Assembly: GCA_023418595.1 (NCBI GenBank)
Contig: JAEZZI010000022.1
Span: 1-64,000 of the forward strand
Length of the DNA: 64,000 nucleotides
Reading direction: 5' to 3'
From: Pseudomonadota bacterium
Lineage (GTDB): Bacteria > Pseudomonadota > Alphaproteobacteria > Sphingomonadales > Sphingomonadaceae
In this document: one piece after another, positions 34,154-42,890 of the stretch
Numbering within the stretch: position 1 is the first letter of the stretch
How the letters are laid out: each line of letters begins with the position of its first letter
Position numbers and translations under genes: made by a program
Notes under the pieces: model-generated
What the model was told of the DNA's origin: nothing
The model's database searches: none
The model's input: only the letters and a program-made list of their open reading frames with translations

Positions 34154-36463
34154 CTAACCGTTTGCGATGCGGCGTGCGTCGGTCCCGCCATCGAGCATTG
34201 CCGCGACCGCATCCTCGGTCACCGGCTTGCTGAAATAATAGCCCTGGATGTGGCTGCATCCCTGTTCGCGCAATATGTCCATCTGGCCCGCGCTTTCGAC
34301 GCCTTCGGCGGTCGTCTCCATCCCCAGCGCTTCGGCCAAGGTGGTAATCGATTTGATGATCGCGGTCGCGCCGTCCGAATTGAGCAGGTCGATGATGAAG
34401 CTGCGGTCGATCTTGATCTTGTCGAACGGAAAGCTGCGCAGATAGCTGAGCGAGGAATAGCCGGTGCCGAAATCGTCGAGCGCGACGCGCACGCCCAGCG
34501 CGCGCAGCGAATGCAGCGAGGCGAGCGTGGTTTCGGGGTTATCGATGAACAGGCTTTCGGTGATTTCCAGCTCGAGCCGGTTGGGCGGCAGCCCGGTTTC
34601 GGACAGCGCCTGAAGGATGACGCTGCTCAGGCCCGGATTGCGGAACTGCACCGGCGACACGTTGACCGCGACGCGGACATGGTCGGGCCAGCCCTTCGCC
34701 ACGCGGCAAGCCTCGCGGATCACCCACTCGCCGATCGGGATGATCAGGCCGGTATCTTCCGCCAGCGGGATAAAATCGACCGGCGACACCAGCCCGCGCG
34801 TCGGGTGATTCCAGCGCAGCAGTGCTTCGAATGCCGACACGCGTCCCTGATTGAGGTCGAACAGCGGCTGGAACATCAGCGACAATTGCCCGTCGGCGAT
34901 CGCATCGTGCAGGTCGAGTTCCATCTGGCGGCGCTTCTGCGCTTCTGCGTCCATTTCGGCTTCAAAGAAGCGATAGCCGCCGCGCCCGTCATGTTTGGCG
35001 CGGTAGAGCGCGAGATCGGCATTCTTCACCAGCGTGACCGAATCGATGCCGTCGGCGCCGACGATCGAAATGCCGACGCTGGTGCCCGGCACGATGCGAT
35101 GGCCGTTGACGATGCAAGGGCTCGCCACCGTCTGGATCAGTTCATGCGCGATCCGGTCGAGCGGGCGGTGATGATCGTCGATCACCAGCGCGAATTCGTC
35201 GCCGCCGAGCCGCGCGACAAAGCCGTCGCCCGCGAAATCGCTCAATCGCCGCGCGATCTCGCACAGCAGTGCGTCGCCGGTGGGGTGGCCGAGCGTGTCG
35301 TTGACGACCTTGAAATTGTCGAGGTCGAGGCAGAACAGCGCCTGTTTGCGGTCGGTTGCCGGGCGCGCGACCGTCATCGCCAGATGTTCGCGCAGCAAGC
35401 TGCGGTTGGCCAGTCCGGTCAGGCCGTCATGCAGCGCCATGTGCGTGATCTGGCGCTCGCGCTCGCCGATATCGTCGACCATGCGGTTGAAGCTGTCGGC
35501 GAGCGTGCCGAGTTCGTCGCGCGTCTCCACCGCCACTTGAGCATAGTCTCCCTGAGCCACGCGACGGGCCGCGGCGTCCAATGCGCGGATCGGGCGCGTG
35601 ATGCGCTTGGCGAGCAGCCAGCTTCCCGCCGCCGCCATCATCACGCCGATGATGCCGCAGATCAGCAGCGACCACAGCATCGGCGCATATTGCGCCAGCG
35701 CATGGGTGAGGCTGTATTCGAGCAGCAGCGTCTGAGGATCGTCGGAGCGGAACGAGGCGATCGGCGACGCCTGAACTAACATGCGTTCGCCCGAGGCGTC
35801 GATTTCGCTCGCGGTGCCGAGCGTCATGCCGCTGGGCAGATCGGAAGCGGGGACGATGCGTGGGGCAAGGTCGATCGCCGACAATTTGGAGAGCGCCGCC
35901 ATTTCGCCGCCGTCGAGCGCGTTGCCGAACACCACCCAGCCGATCGTAACCGGCGCCTCGACCGGGGCGGCGGCCGCGTTGAACCGGAGGTCGCCGATGC
36001 GAAGGACGCCGCGATCCACACCATCCTCCAGCGCCGCGCGCAACGTCTCCGCTTCGCTCGCGGGCAGGGTGCCCGCAAAGCCGGTCACCTTGCCGTCGAT
36101 ATCGACGAAGAACGCCTGGTCGAGATCAAGCCGACCTTTCAGCGAATCGAGCGCCGAGGCGATGGTGGGCGCATCGCCGGTCGCGGCGGCTTCACGGAAG
36201 CCGAAATCGGACGCCAGCACGCGTCCGGCATCGCCCAATTGGGCATAGCGCATGGTAGTGACGCGATCGAACACCTTGGCGCCTGCCGCCATTTCGCTGG
36301 CGACCATGCGTTCGGCATAGGCACTGATCCCGGTCTGAGCACCCAGCAGGATGAGCGCGGCGGCGAGCGCGAACAGCCCGGCATAGAAGAGCGTCATCTT
36401 TGCCGAGAGCGATGCGCCCAGCAGCTCCGCGCCCCGCCGCAGACCGGAAATGCCGCCCACCAT
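34154..36463 (-). CDS. Membrane-bound GGDEF-EAL c-di-GMP turnover protein
   Basis: The 769-residue protein has a first membrane helix (about 22-45), a periplasmic sensor region (46-265), a second helix (268-290), HAMP (about 290-342), GGDEF (about 350-510) and EAL (about 525-760). The cyclase motif is intact (RLGGDEFALV). The phosphodiesterase motifs are also intact: FEALLRW, NVSPVQF, LEITES, DDFGTGYSSL and KIDRSF, then TAEGVES. It can in principle both make and degrade c-di-GMP. The start at 36463 lies five bases after the cupredoxin stop, so the two form an operon. The periplasmic sensor has no family I recognise, and the nearby copper protein is a candidate partner. Confidence 0.9.
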   Translation of the reverse strand: MVGGISGLRRGAELLGASLSAKMTLFYAGLFALAAALILLGAQTGISAYAERMVASEMAAGAKVFDRVTTMRYAQLGDAGRVLASDFGFREAAATGDAPTIASALDSLKGRLDLDQAFFVDIDGKVTGFAGTLPASEAETLRAALEDGVDRGVLRIGDLRFNAAAAPVEAPVTIGWVVFGNALDGGEMAALSKLSAIDLAPRIVPASDLPSGMTLGTASEIDASGERMLVQASPIASFRSDDPQTLLLEYSLTHALAQYAPMLWSLLICGIIGVMMAAAGSWLLAKRITRPIRALDAAARRVAQGDYAQVAVETRDELGTLADSFNRMVDDIGERERQITHMALHDGLTGLANRSLLREHLAMTVARPATDRKQALFCLDLDNFKVVNDTLGHPTGDALLCEIARRLSDFAGDGFVARLGGDEFALVIDDHHRPLDRIAHELIQTVASPCIVNGHRIVPGTSVGISIVGADGIDSVTLVKNADLALYRAKHDGRGGYRFFEAEMDAEAQKRRQMELDLHDAIADGQLSLMFQPLFDLNQGRVSAFEALLRWNHPTRGLVSPVDFIPLAEDTGLIIPIGEWVIREACRVAKGWPDHVRVAVNVSPVQFRNPGLSSVILQALSETGLPPNRLELEITESLFIDNPETTLASLHSLRALGVRVALDDFGTGYSSLSYLRSFPFDKIKIDRSFIIDLLNSDGATAIIKSITTLAEALGMETTAEGVESAGQMDILREQGCSHIQGYYFSKPVTEDAVAAMLDGGTDARRIANG

Positions 36464-36468
36464 GTCGA

Positions 36469-37071
36469 TCAGCGCAACACGATCTGGATGCGCTTGGCGA
36501 TCTCGCCGGATGCAGGCACGTCGAGGTCGAACACCGCTTCGTTGTCCTTGGCGCGCAGGCGCGGATGCCACACGGTCAGCTTCGCCTTGCCGCCGCTTAC
36601 GCCTTCGACCAGCGTGCCGCCGGTCGCGTTGGTCTTGGCCGCGAACGGGGTGTCGACGACCTTGATGAATCCCGACATCGAATCGTGGATGTTGCAGCCC
36701 AGCGCGACCGCGCCCGGCGTGCGGAAGGTGTAGCTGCGGCTTTCGTCGCGGCCGAACAGCTTGATTTCGAACTTTGCCGGTTTGGAAAAACTGTAGACAT
36801 GGTGCCGCACCTTGTCCTGATTGGGGAAGGTGACGGTCGCGCCGACCGGCACGATAAGCGTGCCGGGGTTGAAGGCGATGTTCTTCTGGATCACCTGGTT
36901 CGCCCAGGGGAACCGGATCGGCCCGGCGGGGACGCCAGACGCCGGATGGATGGTCACCACCGCATCGGCGACCGGCTTTCCGCCAGCATCGACGACGCGA
37001 ATTCCGACATTCCCGGCCTGGGCGGGCAGCGCGGCGAGGCTGGCCGCGACGATGGCTAAGGCGATCTTCAT
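36469..37071 (-). CDS. Exported cupredoxin-like protein (methylamine utilization protein family)
   Basis: The 200-residue product has a signal peptide (MKIALAIVAASLAALPAQA) and a cupredoxin-like region. Potential type 1 copper ligands are His90/91 in VRHHVYSF and C126-x2-H129-x2-M132 in LGCNIHDSM, the spacing found in amicyanin. Annotated relatives are often labelled methylamine utilization protein, but no mau genes are present. It should lie in the periplasm and transfer or sense electrons. It precedes the GGDEF-EAL gene on the same strand by five bases and is divergent from the DUF3034 gene by 107 bases. Confidence 0.82.
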   Translation of the reverse strand: MKIALAIVAASLAALPAQAGNVGIRVVDAGGKPVADAVVTIHPASGVPAGPIRFPWANQVIQKNIAFNPGTLIVPVGATVTFPNQDKVRHHVYSFSKPAKFEIKLFGRDESRSYTFRTPGAVALGCNIHDSMSGFIKVVDTPFAAKTNATGGTLVEGVSGGKAKLTVWHPRLRAKDNEAVFDLDVPASGEIAKRIQIVLR

Positions 37072-37178
37072 CGCATCCGTATCGGACGAAATCGTCAAAC
37101 TCCGGTAAACGCGGGCGTGGCAGGGTTGATCGAAGACAGTGAACCGGTTTTTAACCATCGTCGCACTACCCGGCGGCA

Positions 37179-38069
37179 ATGGACTGCTTCGTTTCATCTG
37201 CGCGAGCGACGTTGCTCGCCTCCGTCGCCGCGCTTTCGCTCGCGGCGTTGCCCGCATCCGCACAGCAAGTGGCCGAGCCCGGAAAGCTGCTGCTGACCAA
37301 CGGCGTCTCGACGATCGAGGGCGCATCGGGCGGCGGCCTCACCCCCTGGGCGGTGATTGCGGGCAATGCGACGCGCGACGGGATCGGCGCGCAGGCCAAT
37401 GTGACGGTCGCCGAACTGGCGGATTACGATTTCCGCAGCGCAGGGATCGCGATCGGCGCATGGGACCGGGTCGAGGTCAGCTATGCGCGCCAGATGTTCG
37501 ACACCAATTGGGTCGGCGGCGCGCTGGGCATCGGCAATGACTACAAATTCGACCAGGATATCTGGGGGCTGAAGGTCAAACTGGCGGGCGACGCCGTTTA
37601 TGGTCCCGAATGGATGCCTGCGGTCGCGGCAGGCGTGCAATACAAGAAGAGCCTGGATGCTCCCGTCGTGCGCGCGGTCGGCGCGGCGCAGGACGAGGGC
37701 ATGGATTACTATGTCTCGGCGACCAAGCTGTTCCTCAACTGGTCGCTGCTGGGCAATGTGACGCTGCGCGCGACCAAGGCGAACCAGACCGGGTTGCTCG
37801 GCTATGGCGGCGACCTGCGCGACAGCCACAGCGTTCAGGTCGAAGGGTCGCTGGCCTATCAATTCTCGCGGCGGTTCGTGGTGGGTGCGGAATATCGTAC
37901 CAAGCCCGACAATCTGGGCATCGCGCGCGAAGACGATTGGTGGGATGCCTTTGCCGCCTATGCGCTCAACCGCCATGTCACCGCGACGGTCGCCTATACC
38001 GATCTGGGTTCGATCGCGACGATCAAGGACCAGCGCGGCGTGTTGTTCCAGCTTCAGGGAAGTTTCTAG
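37179..38069 (+). CDS. DUF3034-family outer-membrane-like protein
   Basis: The 296-residue product has an N-terminal signal peptide (cleavage near ASAQQ) followed by alternating hydrophobic strands typical of a beta-barrel: WDRVEVSYARQMFDTNW, YYVSATKLFLNWSLLGNVTL, FVVGAEYRTKPDNLGIARED. It ends with FQLQGSF, an aromatic C-terminus as in many outer-membrane proteins. I recognise it as DUF3034. Function is unknown. It is followed after two bases by the truncated hemoglobin gene and is divergent from the cupredoxin gene, which suggests a shared task. Confidence 0.8.
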   Translation: MDCFVSSARATLLASVAALSLAALPASAQQVAEPGKLLLTNGVSTIEGASGGGLTPWAVIAGNATRDGIGAQANVTVAELADYDFRSAGIAIGAWDRVEVSYARQMFDTNWVGGALGIGNDYKFDQDIWGLKVKLAGDAVYGPEWMPAVAAGVQYKKSLDAPVVRAVGAAQDEGMDYYVSATKLFLNWSLLGNVTLRATKANQTGLLGYGGDLRDSHSVQVEGSLAYQFSRRFVVGAEYRTKPDNLGIAREDDWWDAFAAYALNRHVTATVAYTDLGSIATIKDQRGVLFQLQGSF

Positions 38070-38071
38070 AA

Positions 38072-38572
38072 ATGTTGCAATCGTCGATGATCGCGCTTGC
38101 GCTGCTGCTCGCGCCGCAGGACCAGTCCGCGCCGCCCGCGCATGCCATGCCCGGCGAGGAAGCGGTCGATCCCTATACCGTCGATCCCGCCAATGCCGGG
38201 GCTACGCCCTTCTCCGGCGACCGCATGGCGCGCGCGTTCGGCGGGCAGGACGGCATCCGCCGCATCGTCGATCGCTTCGTCGCGCTGAATTTCGCCGACG
38301 ACCGCATCGGCGAGATTTTCATGAACCATGATCAGGTGCGGCTTAAACGCACGCTGTTCGAACAGTTCTGCTACATCCTCAATGCAGGCTGCACCTATAC
38401 CGGCCGCGACATGCGGTCGAGCCACAAGGACATGGGCATCCAGCAGGGCGACATGAACCGGCTGGTCGAAAACCTGCAGGCGGCGATGGCGGCGGAACGC
38501 GTGCCGTTCGCAGCGCAGAACCGCTTCCTGTCGAAACTGGCGCCGATGCGCGGGCAGGTCGTCGAACGCTGA
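38072..38572 (+). CDS. Exported group 1-type truncated hemoglobin
   Basis: The 166-residue product has a hydrophobic N-terminus (MLQSSMIALALLLAPQ) that looks like a signal or anchor, then a truncated globin fold: FGGQDGIRRIVDRFVALNF, and the proximal heme His118 in RSSHKDMGI (HxxMGI pattern of group I). Two cysteines (100 and 107) flank the E-F region. Truncated hemoglobins bind O2, NO or CO; an exported form is less common. The start is two bases after the DUF3034 stop, so co-translation is likely. A cytoplasmic location cannot be ruled out. Confidence 0.8.
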   Translation: MLQSSMIALALLLAPQDQSAPPAHAMPGEEAVDPYTVDPANAGATPFSGDRMARAFGGQDGIRRIVDRFVALNFADDRIGEIFMNHDQVRLKRTLFEQFCYILNAGCTYTGRDMRSSHKDMGIQQGDMNRLVENLQAAMAAERVPFAAQNRFLSKLAPMRGQVVER

Positions 38573-38699
38573 CACGCGATCCAGGCAGGACTGCACCCAC
38601 GGCTCGATCCGAAACGCGGTTAGGGCTGCCTTAACCGCGATTTGCGGGAACGTGGCAACCGGCTTCGTGTTCTGTTCGGACCAAGGGGGCGTATTTCCT

Positions 38700-39071
38700 G
38701 TGACCGAACAAGCCACTCCGCTGAACGACGCGCCCGTCCGCGCACGACGGTTCAAGATGTTTCATCTGGCGGAAATGCGGGTGCTGGACGCACGGGTGAA
38801 GGTCCATGTCGTCAACCTGTCAACCAGCGGCCTGATGTTTCGCACCGACGCCGCCCCCGAAGTCGGCACCGTCGCGATTTTCGATCTCGGCGCGGCGGAG
38901 CGGCGCGGTCGCATCGTCTGGCGCGACGCGGACCGCTGCGGCGTGCAGTTCATAGTGCCGCTGACCGAGGCCGAACTACAGGCGCTGATGGCGCCGTCGG
39001 CCGCCACCGGGTCGCCCGTCCGATCGGCATTCGACCGACTCGCCGCCCGGTTCTCGCCTTCCGGCGCCTGA
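38700..39071 (+). CDS. PilZ-domain protein (c-di-GMP receptor candidate)
   Basis: The 123-residue product carries PilZ features: RARRFKMF (RxxxR-like) near the N-terminus and NLSTSGLMF (the [D/N]xSxxG motif), with a beta-barrel-like stretch including RRGRIVWRDADRCGVQFIV. Such domains bind c-di-GMP. The GTG start at 38700 is chosen because AAGGGGGC lies 10 bases upstream; an earlier in-frame GTG at 38652 has none. It lies about 130 bases after the hemoglobin gene and near the GGDEF-EAL gene, so a signalling link is plausible but not shown. Confidence 0.75.
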   Translation: MTEQATPLNDAPVRARRFKMFHLAEMRVLDARVKVHVVNLSTSGLMFRTDAAPEVGTVAIFDLGAAERRGRIVWRDADRCGVQFIVPLTEAELQALMAPSAATGSPVRSAFDRLAARFSPSGA

Positions 39072-39207
39072 ACGGACACGCGCGGATTCGGGTACGAAAC
39101 GACTCTTCGTCGGGTCCGGCGCACCGCATATCGCAGATTCCCGCCGCACCCCTTTTCGGACCGTGCGGGGCTGTGCATGCACCCCGTCCATGAGGGGGCT
39201 CATGCCA

Positions 39208-39621
39208 ATGAAGAGATTTCTGATCGCCGCCATCGCCTTGGGCGCGTCTGGTATTTTCGCCGTGCCCGCGACCGCGCAGACCGCCGCCGCCAGTGTCGCT
39301 GCCGCGCCGTTCGAACTGGGCATGGCGAGCTTCTTCGCCGCCGAAATGGCCGGGCGTCGCACCGCCAATGGCGAAACCTGCGATCCCGCCACGCTGACCG
39401 CCGCGCACCGGACATTGCCGTTCGGAACGAAGCTGCGCGTCACCAATCCGGCCAATGGCAAGAGCGTGATCGTCCGCATCAACGATCGCGGCCCCTTTTC
39501 GCGCGGCCGCGTCATCGACCTGTCGAAAGCCGCTGCCGCCGAAATCGGGCTGGTCCAGCGCGGCCACGGGCACGTCGAGCTCCACCGCCTCTCCGATGAA
39601 GAGGCCGATAGCGAGGGTTGA
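39208..39621 (+). CDS. rlpA: Septal ring lytic transglycosylase RlpA-like protein
   Basis: The 137-residue product has a signal peptide (MKRFLIAAIALGASGIFAVP) and a double-psi beta-barrel RlpA domain: GMASFFAAEMAGRRTANGE, LPFGTKLRVTNPANGKSV and VRINDRGPFSRGRVIDLS. RlpA cleaves denuded septal glycan in some bacteria. This member lacks a SPOR domain, so septal targeting is less certain. AGGGGG lies nine bases before the ATG at 39208; an ATG at 39202 would add two residues. Confidence 0.9.
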   Translation: MKRFLIAAIALGASGIFAVPATAQTAAASVAAAPFELGMASFFAAEMAGRRTANGETCDPATLTAAHRTLPFGTKLRVTNPANGKSVIVRINDRGPFSRGRVIDLSKAAAAEIGLVQRGHGHVELHRLSDEEADSEG

Positions 39622-39671
39622 TCGCGGCCAAGCCTTGTGCCGGTTGACCCGCACCCTATTGCAATGCAGCA

Positions 39672-42356
39672 ATGGCGGGCATGGTTAGCCTCCCCGCGAT
39701 CGCAAACAACCCCGACATCCAATATCTCGGCCAGAAGCTGGGCGACGTTATCCGCGCCTATGGTGGCGACCGGTTGTTCGAGCGGATCGAATATATCCGC
39801 CGGTCCTCGGTCGACCGGCATCGCGGGCTGGAAGGCGCAGAGGAGACCGATCCCGGCCTGGAACGCCTGAGCCTCGACGAGACGCTCGATTTCGTGCGCG
39901 GGTTCATGCTGTTTTCGATGCTCGCCAATCTGGCCGAGGATCGCCAGGGAATCGCGGTCGACCCCGACGCCGATGTCGAATCCGCGCTCGAACGCCTCGC
40001 CGACGACGGCATCGACCGCAACAGGGTACTCGACCTGCTCGCGGGCGCGCTGATCGCACCGGTGCTGACCGCGCACCCGACCGAAGTGCGGCGCAAGTCG
40101 ATGATCGACCATCGCAACCGCATCGCCGAACTGATGGCCCTGCGCGATCGCGGGATCGAGGAGACGCCCGATGGCGACCGCGTGGACGAAGCGATTCTGC
40201 GCCAGATCGCGCTGTTGTGGCAGACCCGCGTGCTGCGCCGCGAACGCCTCCACGTCGCCGACGAGGTGGAGACCGCGCTCTCCTACATGCGCGATGTGTT
40301 CGTCCCCGCTTTGCCCGCGCTTTACGCGCGCTGGGACCGCGCGGTCGGCGAACGCGTGCCGAGCTTCCTGAAACCCGGCAGCTGGATCGGCGGCGACCGC
40401 GACGGCAACCCGTTCGTCACCGCCGATTCAATGCGGCTGGCCTTGTCGCGCGCCGCCGAGGTTGCGCTCGGCCATTATCTCGACAGCGTGCACGCACTGG
40501 GCGCCGAACTGTCGATTTCGACCGAGCATAGCGATGTCGGCGGCGCGGTGAGCGCGCTGGCCGATGCGTCGGGCGACACCGCCGCCAGCCGTGCCGACGA
40601 ACCCTATCGCCGGGCGCTGTCGGGCATCTATGCGCGGCTGTGCGCGACCCACAAATTGCTGACCGGCAAGCGCGCGCCGCGCCCCGCGCCGATCGAGGCC
40701 GAACCCTATGCCGGTCCCAACCGGCTGCGCGACGACCTGATCGCGCTGGCCCGCGGGCTGGGTGCGGGCGGCAGCGGTGCGCTGGCGTCGGGCGGCGCGC
40801 TGGGGCGGCTGATCCGCAGCGTCGAGACGTTCGGCTTCCACCTCGCGACGCTCGACATGCGCCAGAATTCCGCCGTCCACGAACGCGTCGTCGCCGAACT
40901 GCTCAAGGTCGCAGGGGTCGAGGCCGATTACGCCGCGCTGGACGAGGACGCGCGCATCGCGCTGCTCCGCCGCGAACTCGCCAGCCCTCGCCCGCTGACC
41001 AGCGCCTATGCCGATTATTCGGACGAGACGAAGGGCGAGATCGCGATCATGCACGCTGCCGCAGAAGCGCATGCGCGGTTCGGACGGGCGGCGATCACCC
41101 AATATGTCGTGTCGATGGCGCAGTCTGTCTCCGACCTGCTCGAAGTCCACCTGATGCTGAAAGAGGCCGGGCTGTACGTCCCCGGCGAACCGGCCCAGGC
41201 GCACATCATGGCGGTGCCGCTGTTCGAGACGGTATCCGATCTGGAAGCCGCGCCCGACATCATGCGCGCCTGGTTCGCGCTTCCCGAAATCGCCGCCGTC
41301 GCGAAAGCGCGCGGGTTTCAGGAAGTGATGATCGGCTATTCCGATTCGAACAAGGATGGCGGCTACCTGACCTCCACCTGGCAGTTGAGCCGGGGATCGA
41401 ACGCGCTGCTCCCGGTGTTCGCCGAAGCAGGCGTGGGCATGCAGCTGTTCCACGGGCGCGGCGGCGCCGTCGGGCGCGGCGGCGGTTCGGCCTATGCCGC
41501 GATCCAGGCGCAACCGCCCGGCACCGTCCAGGGCCGCATCCGCATCACCGAACAGGGCGAAGTGATCGCCGCCAAATACGGCACGGTCGCCAGCGCCAAG
41601 ACCAATCTGGAAGCGATGGCATCGGCGACCCTGCTGGCGAGTCTTGAGCCGCAGCGGTTGAGCCAGCCCGATTACGACCGCTTCTCGGCGGCGATGGACA
41701 GGCTGTCCGACGCTGCCTTTCGTGCCTATCGCGGGCTTGTTTACGAGACCGACGGCTTTCGCCAGTTCTTCCGCCAGATGACGCCGATCGCCGAAATCTC
41801 GACGCTCAAGATCGGCAGCCGCCCCGCCAGCCGCAAGAAATCCGACGCGATCGAGGATCTGCGCGCCATCCCCTGGGTGTTCAGCTGGGCGCAGGCGCGG
41901 GTGATGCTCCCCGGCTGGTACGGCGTCGGCCAGGCGATCGCCGGGTTCGAGGACAAGGGGCTGCTCAGGGAAATGGCGCAGGGCTGGCCGCTGTTCCAGT
42001 CGACGCTTGCCAACATGGAAATGGTGCTGGCGAAATCGGATATCGGCATCGCCGCGCGCTATGCCGAACTGGTCGAGGATGTCGACTTGCGCGCGCGCAT
42101 CTTCGATCGGGTGCGGGACGGCTGGCACCAGACGCATGACGGTCTGCTGGCGGTTACCGGTCAGGAGCGGCTGCTTGAGGCGAATCCGGGGCTCGAAACC
42201 TCGATCCGGCTGCGGCTCCCCTATATCGAACCGCTCAACCTGCTCCAGATCGAATTGCTGAAACGCCATCGCAGCGGCGAGGCCGATCCGCGCATCGGCG
42301 AGGGCATTCAACTGTCGATCAACGCGATCGCAACCGCGCTTCGGAACAGCGGGTAA
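39672..42356 (+). CDS. ppc: Phosphoenolpyruvate carboxylase
   Basis: The 894-residue enzyme has the catalytic His in LTAHPTEVRRKS, the active-site region GSWIGGDRDGNPFVT, SDSNKDGGYLTS and FHGRGGAVGRGGG, and a C-terminus ending RNSG. All catalytic blocks are present. It adds bicarbonate to PEP to make oxaloacetate, the anaplerotic route that feeds the aspartate family (lysC, hom, metX in this window). Monocistronic, followed by a repeat and a convergent thioesterase gene. Confidence 0.96.
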   Translation: MAGMVSLPAIANNPDIQYLGQKLGDVIRAYGGDRLFERIEYIRRSSVDRHRGLEGAEETDPGLERLSLDETLDFVRGFMLFSMLANLAEDRQGIAVDPDADVESALERLADDGIDRNRVLDLLAGALIAPVLTAHPTEVRRKSMIDHRNRIAELMALRDRGIEETPDGDRVDEAILRQIALLWQTRVLRRERLHVADEVETALSYMRDVFVPALPALYARWDRAVGERVPSFLKPGSWIGGDRDGNPFVTADSMRLALSRAAEVALGHYLDSVHALGAELSISTEHSDVGGAVSALADASGDTAASRADEPYRRALSGIYARLCATHKLLTGKRAPRPAPIEAEPYAGPNRLRDDLIALARGLGAGGSGALASGGALGRLIRSVETFGFHLATLDMRQNSAVHERVVAELLKVAGVEADYAALDEDARIALLRRELASPRPLTSAYADYSDETKGEIAIMHAAAEAHARFGRAAITQYVVSMAQSVSDLLEVHLMLKEAGLYVPGEPAQAHIMAVPLFETVSDLEAAPDIMRAWFALPEIAAVAKARGFQEVMIGYSDSNKDGGYLTSTWQLSRGSNALLPVFAEAGVGMQLFHGRGGAVGRGGGSAYAAIQAQPPGTVQGRIRITEQGEVIAAKYGTVASAKTNLEAMASATLLASLEPQRLSQPDYDRFSAAMDRLSDAAFRAYRGLVYETDGFRQFFRQMTPIAEISTLKIGSRPASRKKSDAIEDLRAIPWVFSWAQARVMLPGWYGVGQAIAGFEDKGLLREMAQGWPLFQSTLANMEMVLAKSDIGIAARYAELVEDVDLRARIFDRVRDGWHQTHDGLLAVTGQERLLEANPGLETSIRLRLPYIEPLNLLQIELLKRHRSGEADPRIGEGIQLSINAIATALRNSG

Positions 42357-42362
42357 AAAACG

Positions 42363-42461
42363 CCTCCCCATCGGGGGAGGTGGCAGCGCATGCGCGCTGA
42401 CGGAGGAGGTCTGTCACGCAGCGCAACGCTTGCGGCTAGCCCCCTCCGCCGATGGGGGAGG
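42363..42461. repeat. CCTCCCC..GGGGAGG paired palindrome after ppc
   Basis: A first palindrome CCTCCCCATCGGGGGAGG (42363-42380) is followed, about 60 bases later, by CCCCTCCGCCGATGGGGGAGG. The pair lies between convergent ppc and the thioesterase gene. Relatives of this CCTCCCC unit are widespread in alphaproteobacteria (from memory). Confidence 0.75.
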
Positions 42462-42464
42462 ATT

Positions 42465-42857
42465 TTAGGGCAGAAACGTCTCCGCCACGTCTTTCGGCAC
42501 GCGCAAGATTCGGCCCGTCGCGCGGTCGATGATCGCCCAGGTGGTCTTGGCTTCCACCTTCACCCGCCCGTCCGCGCCGGTGAACCGCATATGCCGGTCG
42601 AACCGGGCGCCGCGCGGCGGATCCTGAACCCAGGTTTCCGCCGTCACCGTCTCGCCTGCCGAGACATTGCCGCGATAGTCGATCTCGTGCCGGGTCACGA
42701 CCCAGATATAGGCATCGGCATGTTCGCGCGGCGCGACCGCCATCCAGTGGCTGACCGCAACGTCCTGAATCCATTTCACCCACACCGCGTTGTTGACGTG
42801 GCCGAGTTCGTCGATGTCCTCGGCGCTGGCGGTGATGGTGCGGGTGTAGCGGCTCAT
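42465..42857 (-). CDS. Acyl-CoA thioesterase (4HBT hot-dog fold)
   Basis: The 130-residue product has the hot-dog thioesterase pattern: EDIDELGHVNNAVWVKWIQD contains the conserved D/N-HVNN segment, followed by RHEIDYRGNVSAGETV. Similar short proteins hydrolyse acyl-CoA thioesters (YbgC/4HBT type). The substrate is unknown. A convergent partner of ppc. Confidence 0.9.
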   Translation of the reverse strand: MSRYTRTITASAEDIDELGHVNNAVWVKWIQDVAVSHWMAVAPREHADAYIWVVTRHEIDYRGNVSAGETVTAETWVQDPPRGARFDRHMRFTGADGRVKVEAKTTWAIIDRATGRILRVPKDVAETFLP

Positions 42858-42890
42858 GCGAGCGGACTATCACGCACGCCTGCATGGTGA

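Noticed and set aside
34250..35779. A 509-codon open frame on the plus strand
   Set aside because: It is antisense to the GGDEF-EAL gene and has no domain.
36469..37071. Methylamine utilisation gene
   Set aside because: The label fits only the protein family. No methylamine dehydrogenase genes are present, so a role in methylamine use is not supported here.
40428..42371. A 647-codon open frame on the minus strand
   Set aside because: It is antisense to ppc, whose catalytic motifs are certain.
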